Source: RGIG4034 sp045628945 (GTDB lineage: Bacteria > Bacillota > Clostridia > Lachnospirales > Lachnospiraceae). Taken from it: a DNA stretch of 28,136 nucleotides. The position numbers and the translations under genes are program-made. The DNA lies in NCBI GenBank assembly GCA_045628945.1, contig JAZQQG010000026.1, positions 1 to 28,136 on the forward strand, read 5' to 3'. Position 1 is the stretch's first letter. Every line of letters starts with the position of its first letter. The notes below the pieces were generated by a model, which was given only the letters and a program-made list of their open reading frames with translations, made no database searches and was not told the origin of the DNA. This document shows, in pieces, positions 1 through 7,085 of the stretch.

Positions 1-2
1 TT

Positions 3-425
3 GGGGAGGGGCAGTGTAAGTATGTGTTTGAGAATACGTGCAAGAATAATGCGAAGCTGCAGCTTCATGATGAGGCATTGAAGTATTTCATTAACTGTGG
101 GGCGTATGATAGTGAGGAAGAGATATCGGAAGGTTTAAGAAGCTTGTGCCGGTATATCATGACGGGAGAAGTGGGAAACGAGTTAACGAAGCGGATAGAT
201 GCCGAGGTTCGTAGGATTCGTGAGAATGAGAAGTGGAGGAGCCAGTATATGAAGGAAATCTTTTATTATGATGATCTTCGGGATGAGGCGTGGGAGGAAG
301 GCCACGAGGCGGGCATGAGTGCTGGCCGTGAAGAAGAACGTATGAACACCGCGCTGGAACGACAGCGGGCAGATGCCTTGGAGAAGGAAGTGCAGGAACT
401 GAAGCGTTTGCTTGCGATGAAATAA
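3..425 (+). CDS. C-terminal part of an Rpn-family (PD-(D/E)XK) nuclease/transposase, cut by the window edge
   Basis: The reading frame is open from the first complete codon at position 3 to the TAA at 423-425, so the gene starts upstream of the window and only about 140 C-terminal residues are visible. The GTG at 24 is unlikely to be the true start, because the frame continues upstream of it without a stop. The visible part has the helical tail seen in Rpn-type recombination-promoting nucleases/putative transposases: a stretch ending in EIFYYDDLRDEAWEEGHEAG, then a charged coiled-coil rich in Glu, Arg and Lys. The catalytic PD-(D/E)XK core would lie upstream, so I cannot tell whether the gene is intact. 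The family is common in multiple copies in Lachnospiraceae genomes. The assignment rests on this tail alone. Confidence 0.6.
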   Translation, partial: GEGQCKYVFENTCKNNAKLQLHDEALKYFINCGAYDSEEEISEGLRSLCRYIMTGEVGNELTKRIDAEVRRIRENEKWRSQYMKEIFYYDDLRDEAWEEGHEAGMSAGREEERMNTALERQRADALEKEVQELKRLLAMK

Positions 426-455
426 TGCGAATATGTCGTAACAGAGACTTCTCTC

Positions 456-484
456 TTGACGATGCAGTAGGATTATTATACAAT
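456..484 (+). promoter_or_regulatory. Sigma-A-type promoter upstream of the TetR-type gene
   Basis: A -35 box TTGACG (456-461) and a -10 box TACAAT (479-484) are separated by exactly 17 bp, one mismatch each from consensus. Transcription should start near 491. The leader then runs through the hairpin at 505-535 before the ATG at 575. This is the only good promoter I see for the regulator-cmk-ispH-rpsA block. Confidence 0.7.
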
Positions 485-504
485 TTTAATAACGCATGAT
501 TTTT

Positions 505-543
505 AATGTCTGCAGACGGATGCGCTGCAGACATTTTCTTTTT
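505..543 (+). terminator. 11-bp hairpin with T-run: intrinsic terminator, attenuator or operator
   Basis: AATGTCTGCAG (505-515) and CTGCAGACATT (525-535) are perfect inverted repeats with a 9-nt loop, followed by a T-rich run through 543. By form it is an intrinsic terminator, and it could end the upstream Rpn gene. However, it lies about 15 nt downstream of the predicted start from the 456-484 promoter and upstream of the TetR-type gene. It may therefore act as a leader attenuator, or as DNA half-sites bound by the regulator itself. Confidence 0.6.
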
Positions 544-574
544 GGTATACCGCAAGAAAGGGAGACAGGTTGTT

Positions 575-1132
575 ATGCCCAGAAAAGAATCAGTATCCAA
601 GCAAATGATTGAGGAAAGTGCCTATGCTCTTCTCCAAGAAGAGGGAATCGAAAATGTAACCGCCAGGAAGTTGGCTGCGAAGATCGGATGCTCGACGCAA
701 CCGATTTTCCGACATTTTGCGAATATGGAAGAATTGTGGGATGCTCTTTTCTATACGGCCCATATGCGTTTTGCAAAATTCTATCTGGAATCGCCGTCGA
801 AGAGTATGGTTCCGTTTGTGAACCTGGGGTTGATTTATATTCGATTCGCACAGGAAGAATCGATGCTGTTTCGCATGCTATTTCTAAATGAGAATCGACA
901 CGGAATGCCCTTGTATGAGTTGCTAAACAAGAATACCAACGCGGTCAAGATGGAGCTTCTGAAGGCTTCCAAGGCGGGAGTACGTGATGCAGGGGATTTG
1001 TTCGAGAAGATGTGGATTTTTATCTCCGGAGCGGCGTCGATGTCGATTACGGGGGATTATGATCTGGATGCGCAGAAGACGCAGGAACTTTTGGAGAACG
1101 CATTCTATTCTTTTAGCGGATTGAAGATGTAG
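575..1132 (+). CDS. TetR/AcrR-family transcriptional regulator
   Basis: Predicted 185-residue one-component repressor. The N-terminal 50 residues are a typical TetR helix-turn-helix: a helix around MIEESAYALLQEEGIENVT, then ARKLAAKIGCSTQPIFRHFANMEELWDAL, which matches the family pattern 'A..lG.s...iy.hF..k..L'. The rest is the variable ligand-binding helical domain, with no recognisable ligand. I start at the ATG at 575, which has an AAAGGGA ribosome site; an in-frame ATG at 506 would lie inside the hairpin at 505-535. The stop is 8 nt before the next regulator gene, so the two are probably cotranscribed. The target is unknown; autoregulation through the nearby inverted repeat is possible but inferred. 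Confidence 0.85.
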   Translation: MPRKESVSKQMIEESAYALLQEEGIENVTARKLAAKIGCSTQPIFRHFANMEELWDALFYTAHMRFAKFYLESPSKSMVPFVNLGLIYIRFAQEESMLFRMLFLNENRHGMPLYELLNKNTNAVKMELLKASKAGVRDAGDLFEKMWIFISGAASMSITGDYDLDAQKTQELLENAFYSFSGLKM

Positions 1133-1140
1133 GTGACAGT

Positions 1141-2073
1141 ATGGCGAACTTATTGCGTGATTATAATATTATTCGAAAAATTGATGATGTATACCCGAAG
1201 TTGAGTAAATCTCATAAGAGAATCGGGGACTTTGTGCGAGATCATTACGACCGTGCGGTTTTTATGACGGCCGCGGCTCTTGGCAGAGAGGTGGATGCCA
1301 GTGAGTCAACGGTGGTCCGTTTTGCCAATGCCATCGGCTATGAAGGATATCCGGAGTTTCAAAAGGACCTGTCGGATTGGGTAAAAAATAAACTGAATTC
1401 GGTCCAGCGTGTCGAGACCCGCTATGGCTCCTCCACGCAGCTGGAAATTGTACGTGAGGTTCTGGGGCAGGATATGGTTCGTATTAAGAACACCCTGGAC
1501 CAACTGAATGCGGAGACTTTTGAGCTGGCAGTCAATACGATTCTGGAGGCAGAGCATGTCTATATTGTGGGAGTGCGTAGCTGTGCACCCTTAGCAGAGC
1601 TTTTGGGCTTCTATCTGAATATGTGCCGGGATAATGTTAAGGTGTTGACGACCACCAGTACAAGTGAGACCTTCGAGCAGATGATTCGTGTCTCAGAGAA
1701 GGATTGCGTGATCGGAATCAGTTTCCCCAGGTATTCCATGCGAACCCTGAAGGCCATGGAGTTTGCAAACGACCGAAATGCCAAGGTTGTGACGATTACC
1801 GATAATATTCATTCCCCGATGTGTATGTATTCGGCCTGCAATCTCTATGCGGTCAGTGAACAGGTATCGATTGTGGACTCTTTGTGTGCTCCTTTGAGTC
1901 TCATTAATGCCTTAATCGTTTCGTTCTGCATCAAACGTCCTGCGGAGGTTCGAAGCGACCTTGAGATGCTTGAGGAGACCTGGAATAATTATCAGGTTTA
2001 TCTGAATGATGAGATTAACTTCATTAAGGACAGTCCGGTGCTTAAGTATTCTCTGAAAAGAGAAGAGGAATAG
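1141..2073 (+). CDS. MurR/RpiR-family transcriptional regulator (HTH + SIS domain)
   Basis: 310 residues, the usual family length. The N-terminal 80 residues form the RpiR helix-turn-helix (LSKSHKRIGDFVRDHY, then DASESTVVRFANAIGYEGYPEFQK). The C-terminal half is a SIS phosphosugar-binding fold, seen in VYIVGVRSCAPLAELLGFYL, then DCVIGISFPRYSMRTLKA and AKVVTITDN. Family members usually sense sugar phosphates and control sugar or amino-sugar catabolism, but no sugar gene is nearby, so the target must be elsewhere or unusual. It starts 8 nt after the TetR-type gene, within the same predicted transcript. The ATG at 1141 is preceded by a weak AGGTGA site. Confidence 0.9.
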   Translation: MANLLRDYNIIRKIDDVYPKLSKSHKRIGDFVRDHYDRAVFMTAAALGREVDASESTVVRFANAIGYEGYPEFQKDLSDWVKNKLNSVQRVETRYGSSTQLEIVREVLGQDMVRIKNTLDQLNAETFELAVNTILEAEHVYIVGVRSCAPLAELLGFYLNMCRDNVKVLTTTSTSETFEQMIRVSEKDCVIGISFPRYSMRTLKAMEFANDRNAKVVTITDNIHSPMCMYSACNLYAVSEQVSIVDSLCAPLSLINALIVSFCIKRPAEVRSDLEMLEETWNNYQVYLNDEINFIKDSPVLKYSLKREEE

Positions 2074-2120
2074 GAACGATACGCTCAAACGAATGCTTGT
2101 AAGATGTCAGGGAGAGCAAG

Positions 2121-3431
2121 ATGAGTAAAATAATCATAGTAGGCGGTGGCGCGGCAGGAATGATGGCGGCCATTGGAGCCAAGACCGTGAATCCGGATGC
2201 GAAGGTGATCCTCCTGGAACGAAATGAGAAGCTTGGCAAAAAAATATATATTACCGGAAAAGGGCGCTGCAATCTGACCAATGCCTGCGATGCAGACCGC
2301 TTCTTTAAGAATCTGGTTACCAATCCGAAGTTTATGTATTCGGCCTTTTATACGCTGGATAACCATGCCGTGATGGAGCTTGTGGAATCCAAAGGCTGTA
2401 AGTGTAAGGTCGAGCGCGGTGAGCGTGTTTTTCCAGTTTCGGACCGTGCCTCGGATGTGACGGCGGCTCTCAAACGTAAACTGGATGAGTTTGGCGTGGA
2501 GATTCGCTTGAATACCAGGGTGGAAGGCCTTCTGACCGAAGAAAAGCAACTTAAGGACGAACAAGCAACTGCGGAGGAGCGGGACCGATGGAATCCGACG
2601 CCTGCCGTTACCGGAGTTCGTTTGGCCGGAGGGAAGACAGAGCGTGCCGATGCGGTGATTCTTACAACCGGAGGGTTATCCTATAAGACTACGGGCTCAA
2701 CCGGTGACGGACATGCTTTTTTGAACGGACTTGGGTTGCAGATGACACCCTGTGTGCCGGCGTTAGTGCCGCTTAATACGCGGGATGAGTGGATGAAAGA
2801 GGTGCAGGGACTTGCACTTAAGAATGTTTCCTTTTCCATTCGCAGAGGGAAAAAAGAATTATACTCGGATTTTGGAGAGATGTTGTTTACGCACTTCGGA
2901 ATCAGCGGTCCTCTTGTACTGAGCGCGTCCTCGTACCTGAAGGGAACCGATATGGATTTCGGGGAATTGGAGGCTTCCATCGATTTGAAGCCTGCATTGT
3001 CCGGCGAGGAACTTGACAAGCGGTTACAGCATGATTTTGAACTCTATCATTCGAAACAGTTTAAGAATTCACTGAAGGATCTTTTTCCGTTGAATCTGAT
3101 TCCCATCATGGTGAATCTTTCGGGAATCGATGCCGATAAACGTTGTGATGAGATTACGAAGGAAGAGCGCAGGGCTTTTGGAGACTTGATTAAGCATCTT
3201 CCGGTGCATCTTACCTCAAAGAGGTCCTTTGATGAGGCGATTATTACGCAGGGAGGACTCTCGGTAAAAGAGGTGAATCCTTCCACGATGGAATGCAAAC
3301 GGATAACCGGTCTCTATGTGGCGGGAGAACTATTGGATGTTGATGCACTGACCGGCGGATTTAATCTTCAGATCGCCTGGAGTACCGGCTATCTTGCAGG
3401 AATGTCAGCGTCGGAAAAGACGATAGAATGA
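2121..3431 (+). CDS. BaiN/HI0933-family NAD(P)/FAD-dependent oxidoreductase
   Basis: 436-residue flavoprotein. The N-terminus has the dinucleotide-binding Rossmann motif GGGAAG (residues 8-13) after a short beta strand. This is followed by LLERNEKLGKKIYITGKGRCNLTN, a hallmark of the HI0933/YhiN family. The C-terminus has the second FAD contact, GLYVAGELLDVDALTGGF followed by NLQIAWSTGYLAG. BaiN itself has been linked to bile-acid 7-dehydroxylation, but most homologues sit next to cmk, as here, and their substrate is unknown; I would not infer bile-acid chemistry. ATG at 2121 with a GGGAGAG ribosome site. The gene is 47 nt after the RpiR-type gene and 33 nt before cmk, consistent with one operon. 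Confidence 0.88.
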   Translation: MSKIIIVGGGAAGMMAAIGAKTVNPDAKVILLERNEKLGKKIYITGKGRCNLTNACDADRFFKNLVTNPKFMYSAFYTLDNHAVMELVESKGCKCKVERGERVFPVSDRASDVTAALKRKLDEFGVEIRLNTRVEGLLTEEKQLKDEQATAEERDRWNPTPAVTGVRLAGGKTERADAVILTTGGLSYKTTGSTGDGHAFLNGLGLQMTPCVPALVPLNTRDEWMKEVQGLALKNVSFSIRRGKKELYSDFGEMLFTHFGISGPLVLSASSYLKGTDMDFGELEASIDLKPALSGEELDKRLQHDFELYHSKQFKNSLKDLFPLNLIPIMVNLSGIDADKRCDEITKEERRAFGDLIKHLPVHLTSKRSFDEAIITQGGLSVKEVNPSTMECKRITGLYVAGELLDVDALTGGFNLQIAWSTGYLAGMSASEKTIE

Positions 3432-3464
3432 TATATTTTGAATGAATACAGGGAGGACGAACAA

Positions 3465-4133
3465 ATGGGATACAGTGTGGCGATTGACGGACCTGCAGGA
3501 GCAGGAAAGAGTACCATTGCCAAGCAGATTGCAAAGAAGGCTGGTTTTGTGTATGTGGATACCGGAGCAATGTATCGTGCGATGGCATTGTTTTTTATCC
3601 GCGAGGGTGTTGCGGCAAGCGATACGGATGCGGTAAGTCAAAAGTGTGAGGAAGCAGACATTACGATTCGCTATGAGGACGGTCAGCAGGTGGTTTACTT
3701 GAATGGAGAGAATGTAAACGGCTATATTCGTACCGAAGAGGTCGGGAAGATGGCTTCCGCCACCAGCGTGAACGGAAATGTACGTAAGAAACTGGTAAGC
3801 CTGCAGCAGAAAATGGCGGTTGAGGGCAAAATCGTTATGGATGGACGAGACATCGGCACGGTGGTACTTCCCAATGCGGATGTAAAGGTCTATTTGACCG
3901 CGAGCAGCCGTGTACGTGCGCTTCGTCGTTACAATGAATTGACGGAAAAAGGCGAACAGTGCGATCTGGAAGTAATCGAGAAGGATATCATTGACCGGGA
4001 TTATCAGGATATGCATCGTGAGATTTCGCCGCTGATGCAGGCGCCGGATGCGACACTTGTGGATTCGTCGGATATGACGATCGATGAGGTGGCTGAGACG
4101 ATTCTTGGCATGATTCATTGTGATGAAATGTAG
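3465..4133 (+). CDS. cmk: (d)CMP kinase
   Basis: 222 residues, normal for bacterial cytidylate kinase. It phosphorylates CMP and dCMP to the diphosphates using ATP, a step in pyrimidine salvage and RNA turnover. The P-loop GPAGAGKST is at residues 9-17, followed by the CMP-site motif DTGAMYRA. MDGRDIGTVVLPNADVKVYL and the lid region IDRDYQDMHREISPL are also present. I start at the ATG at 3465, which has a strong GGGAGG site 8 nt upstream, instead of the in-frame TTG at 3438. The cmk-ispH-rpsA order is a recurrent core block in Clostridia. Confidence 0.96.
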   Translation: MGYSVAIDGPAGAGKSTIAKQIAKKAGFVYVDTGAMYRAMALFFIREGVAASDTDAVSQKCEEADITIRYEDGQQVVYLNGENVNGYIRTEEVGKMASATSVNGNVRKKLVSLQQKMAVEGKIVMDGRDIGTVVLPNADVKVYLTASSRVRALRRYNELTEKGEQCDLEVIEKDIIDRDYQDMHREISPLMQAPDATLVDSSDMTIDEVAETILGMIHCDEM

Positions 4134-4211
4134 AGGCGATGATGTACTGCCAGGGCGTTGATTTCCTGCAAGGATACGCAGGATAAAAGAGGAAGTAAAA
4201 GAGGAATTCGA

Positions 4212-5069
4212 ATGGAAGTAATCGTTGCGGAGAATGCCGGCTTCTGCTTTGGCGTGAAGCGTGCCGTGGAGATGGTCTATGCCGAGGTAAACGGTTCCGG
4301 GGAGAACGGACCGATCTATACCTATGGGCCGATTATTCATAATGAGCTTGTGGTGGGAGATTTGGAGTCCCGAGGCGTTCGGGTTGTCAACTCCATCGAT
4401 GAACTGGCCGCTCTGCCGACAGGGACCGTGATTGTGCGTTCTCACGGGGTTACCAAGCGGGAATATGAGCAATTGGTGGCCACGGGAAATCGGGTGGTGG
4501 ATGCGACCTGCCCCTTCGTGAAACGTATTCATAGGGAAGTGGCCAAGAGCTCGGAACGAGGAGAGTATGTCTTGATTATCGGCGACCGGACACACCCGGA
4601 AGTGGTGGGAATCATCGGCTGGCTTATCGGAGACTACTCTGTGGTGGATTCCGAGGCAGATATTGATGGTCTTCAAATTGATCGGACGCGTAAACTGACG
4701 GTTGTATCCCAGACAACATATAACCATAAAAAATTTAAGGAATTAGTTGAAATTATTCAAAAAAAAGGTTATTATGTTAGTGTTGTGGATACAATATGCT
4801 CTGCTACGGAGGAACGACAGACGACCGCTCGTCAAATCGCTTCCACGGCGGATGCAATGATTGTGATCGGGGGAGCGCATAGCTCGAATACACGTAAACT
4901 ATACGATATTTGTAAAAGAGAATGTGAGTCTACATTTTTGATACAGACACCGGATGACCTTGACATTCCACTACCGGATTCCGTTCGGACAATCGGAATC
5001 ACGGCCGGGGCATCAACCCCAAATACTATAATTGAGGAGGTTCAAAATTATGTCAGAACTTACTTTTGA
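4212..5069 (+). CDS. ispH: 4-hydroxy-3-methylbut-2-enyl diphosphate reductase
   Basis: 285-residue last enzyme of the MEP isoprenoid pathway, reducing HMBPP to IPP and DMAPP. The three cysteines that hold the [4Fe-4S] cluster are visible: C12 (AGFCFGVKRAV), C100 (DATCPFVKRIH) and C196 (DTICSATEERQ). The substrate-site histidines are H43 (IIHNELVV), H78 (RSHGVTK) and H128 (GDRTHPEV). The ATG at 4212 has a GAGGAA site; an in-frame ATG/TTG region upstream from 4158 would add residues not typical of the family. A 6-bp hairpin (TCCTGC/GCAGGA, 4164-4183) lies in the 78-nt gap after cmk. The last 20 nt overlap rpsA in another frame. About 4690-4960 is more AT-rich than its surroundings and includes an A8 run at 4759-4766. 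Confidence 0.96.
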   Translation: MEVIVAENAGFCFGVKRAVEMVYAEVNGSGENGPIYTYGPIIHNELVVGDLESRGVRVVNSIDELAALPTGTVIVRSHGVTKREYEQLVATGNRVVDATCPFVKRIHREVAKSSERGEYVLIIGDRTHPEVVGIIGWLIGDYSVVDSEADIDGLQIDRTRKLTVVSQTTYNHKKFKELVEIIQKKGYYVSVVDTICSATEERQTTARQIASTADAMIVIGGAHSSNTRKLYDICKRECESTFLIQTPDDLDIPLPDSVRTIGITAGASTPNTIIEEVQNYVRTYF

Positions 5070-6147
5070 ACAAATGCTTGAAGAGTCATTCAAAACAGTC
5101 CATACCAATCAGGTAGTAGAAGGAACCGTAATCAGCGTTAAGGCTGAGGAAGCTGTTCTTAATATTGGCTGTAAGGCAGATGGTATTCTTACCAGATACG
5201 AGTATACCAGTGAGCCGAATTTTGACTTAACTACCGCACTGAAGGAAGGCGATACCCTTACCACGAAGGTTGTTAAGGTGAATGACGGAGACGGACAGGT
5301 TCTTCTGTCCTATAAGAGACTTGCTTCCGAGAGAGGCAATCAGAGAATTGAAGAAGCTTGCAACAACAAGGAAGTGCTTACCGCTAAGGTTAGCCAGGTT
5401 CTTGATGGTGGTTTAAGCGTAATCGTTGATGAAGTTCGTATCTTCATCCCTGCAAGCTTAGTATCCGACACTTATGAAAAGGATCTTACCAAGTACGCAG
5501 GTCAGGAGATTCAGTTCGTAATTACGGAGTACAATCCTAAGAAGAGAAGAGTAATCGGTGATCGTAAGCAGCTTATGGTTGCAAAGAGAAGCGAGATGCA
5601 GAAGGAACTTCTTGAGAGAATTCAGGAAGGTGATATAGTAGAAGGTACCGTTAAGAATGTAACCGATTTCGGCGCATTCATTGATCTTGGCGGTATGGAC
5701 GGTCTGCTTCATATCTCCGAGATGAGCTGGGGACATGTTGAGAATCCTAAGAAGGTATTCAAGAGCGGTGATGTTGTTAAGGTTCTCATCAAAGAGATTT
5801 CCAACAATAAGATTGCATTATCTCTTAAGTTCGCAGATGCAAATCCCTGGAAGGATGCAGATGTGAAGTATGCTGTAGGGAATGTAGTAGAGGGTAAGGT
5901 TGCCAGAATGACCGACTTCGGTGCTTTCATCGAGTTAGAGGATGGCGTAGATGCTCTTTTACATGTATCTCAGATCAGCAAGGATCATATCGAGAAGCCT
6001 TCGGATGTTCTTAAGGTTGGCGATTCTGTAACCGCTAAGGTTGTTGATTTCAACGGAACCGATAAGAAGATTTCCTTAAGTGTTAAGGCTATGTTCGCTC
6101 CTGAAGTTGAGGAAGCTCCTGCAGAGGATGCTGCAAGCGAGGAGTAA
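5050..6147 (+). CDS. rpsA: 30S ribosomal protein S1, four-S1-domain form
   Basis: 365 residues with four S1 RNA-binding repeats, at roughly 20-90, 105-170, 190-260 and 275-345. The third and fourth are the most canonical (GDIVEGTVKNVTDFGAFIDL and GNVVEGKVARMTDFGAFIEL). The protein ends in an acidic Glu/Ala tail. S1-like proteins help mRNA binding to the 30S subunit, though low-GC Gram-positive S1 proteins differ from the six-domain E. coli S1. The ATG at 5050 has an ideal GAGGAGG site at about 5034-5040, inside the ispH end. Codon use (AAG, GTT, CTT rich) suggests high expression. In many Clostridia, IspH and S1 are fused into one polypeptide; here they are separate, overlapping genes. Confidence 0.93.
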   Translation: MSELTFEQMLEESFKTVHTNQVVEGTVISVKAEEAVLNIGCKADGILTRYEYTSEPNFDLTTALKEGDTLTTKVVKVNDGDGQVLLSYKRLASERGNQRIEEACNNKEVLTAKVSQVLDGGLSVIVDEVRIFIPASLVSDTYEKDLTKYAGQEIQFVITEYNPKKRRVIGDRKQLMVAKRSEMQKELLERIQEGDIVEGTVKNVTDFGAFIDLGGMDGLLHISEMSWGHVENPKKVFKSGDVVKVLIKEISNNKIALSLKFADANPWKDADVKYAVGNVVEGKVARMTDFGAFIELEDGVDALLHVSQISKDHIEKPSDVLKVGDSVTAKVVDFNGTDKKISLSVKAMFAPEVEEAPAEDAASEE

Positions 6148-6160
6148 TATCGCATAACGA

Positions 6161-6192
6161 AACGCCGCAACAGTTATGGTGCGGCGTTTTTT
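6161..6192 (+). terminator. Intrinsic terminator after rpsA
   Basis: AACGCCGCA (6161-6169) pairs perfectly with TGCGGCGTT (6180-6188) across a 10-nt loop, followed by TTTT to 6192. It closes the cmk-ispH-rpsA transcript before cheR. Confidence 0.85.
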
Positions 6193-6247
6193 AATTGAAA
6201 AAACAATAGGGAACCGTGTGAATAACGTGTTCTCGAAGGAGACAAGT

Positions 6248-7030
6248 ATGGCAATGACTTACGAAGAATTTGAAAAGTCGGTGTATACACTGACGAAAAT
6301 CGACCTGACAGCCTATAAGGAGAAGCAGATGCGCCGTCGTATCGAGACACTGATGGGGAAGTGGGGAACGAAGGATTTTGACGTTTATGCGAAGATGTTA
6401 CGTTCCGACAGTCAGTGCTTTGATGAGTTCATTAACTACATCACGATTAACGTATCGGAGTTTTATCGTAACACCGATCAGTGGGATTATCTGGATAAGA
6501 CCATTATTCCTGCTCTGATTCAGAAATTTGGTAAGAACTTAAAAATCTGGTCTGCAGCTTGTTCTACCGGTGATGAGCCGTACTCTCTGGTAATGGCCCT
6601 TAGCAGACATATTCCTCTTGAGAATATTAAGATCTACGCAACGGATCTGGATAAGACCGTTATTGCAAAAGCAAAGGTTGGCCTTTACAACGAGAAGAGC
6701 GTAGTTGGTGTTCCTGCGGATCTTAAAAAGAAATACTTTACGCAGGTAGGTCCTTCCTATCAGATCAGTGATGAGATTAAGAAGCGTGTAGAATTCCATG
6801 AGCATAATCTTTTGAAGGATACGTACCCGACGAACTATCATATGATTGTTTGCCGTAATGTATTGATCTATTTCACCGAGGAGGCCAAGGAGGAAGTATT
6901 TAAGAAGTTCCAGAAGGCATTGGCACCCGGCGGATATCTCTTCATCGGAAGCACCGAGCAGATTATCGGTTACAAGGAGATTGGATATACAAGAGCCAAT
7001 TCCTTCTTCTATGAGAAAGTGAATGTATAA
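6248..7030 (+). CDS. cheR: CheR-type protein-glutamate O-methyltransferase
   Basis: 260 residues, the length of a minimal CheR. It should use S-adenosylmethionine to methylate glutamate side chains of chemoreceptors. Residues 1-75 are the helical N-terminal domain ending in ITINVSEFYRNTDQW, the family's 'T.N.T.FFR' region. The SAM-binding fold follows: WSAACSTGDEPYSLVMAL (about 101-118), then IYATDLDKTVI, CRNVLIYF and the late strand APGGYLFIGSTEQI. I start at the ATG at 6248 with AAGGAG 6 nt upstream; the longer frame from 6176 would begin inside the rpsA terminator. No other chemotaxis gene is in the window. A promoter between the terminator and the gene is not obvious. Confidence 0.93.
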   Translation: MAMTYEEFEKSVYTLTKIDLTAYKEKQMRRRIETLMGKWGTKDFDVYAKMLRSDSQCFDEFINYITINVSEFYRNTDQWDYLDKTIIPALIQKFGKNLKIWSAACSTGDEPYSLVMALSRHIPLENIKIYATDLDKTVIAKAKVGLYNEKSVVGVPADLKKKYFTQVGPSYQISDEIKKRVEFHEHNLLKDTYPTNYHMIVCRNVLIYFTEEAKEEVFKKFQKALAPGGYLFIGSTEQIIGYKEIGYTRANSFFYEKVNV

Positions 7031-7047
7031 GCTTCTATAAACATGAA

Positions 7048-7080
7048 AAAGGCGTGTGAAAAGTTCTTTCACACGCCTTT
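7048..7080. terminator. Bidirectional intrinsic terminator between cheR and the RNase H-like gene
   Basis: A 14-bp perfect stem AAAGGCGTGTGAAA (7048-7061) / TTTCACACGCCTTT (7067-7080) with a 5-nt loop. A and T tracts on both sides let it work for both converging genes. Confidence 0.9.
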
Positions 7081-7085
7081 ATTGA

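Noticed and set aside
157..600. 147-codon minus-strand open frame across the Rpn tail and the TetR leader
   Set aside because: It crosses a terminator and a promoter on the other strand, has a His/Pro/Ser-rich composition without motifs, and no start signals.
2121..3431. Bile-acid 7-dehydroxylation function for the BaiN-family flavoprotein
   Set aside because: No other bai gene is present, and the cmk-linked context is typical of the broad, uncharacterised HI0933 family.
4164..4183. 6-bp hairpin between cmk and ispH as a terminator
   Set aside because: There is no T-run after the stem and the downstream gene lacks its own clear promoter; it may at most affect mRNA processing.
3405..4727. 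440-codon open frame on the minus strand opposite cmk and ispH
   Set aside because: Both plus-strand genes are certain by their motifs. The antisense product is His/Arg/Leu-rich without any recognisable domain, and spans two genes as expected for a codon-bias shadow.
4759..4766. A8 run in ispH as a programmed frameshift site
   Set aside because: The frame continues normally to a full-length IspH with all cluster cysteines, and a shift here would truncate the protein.
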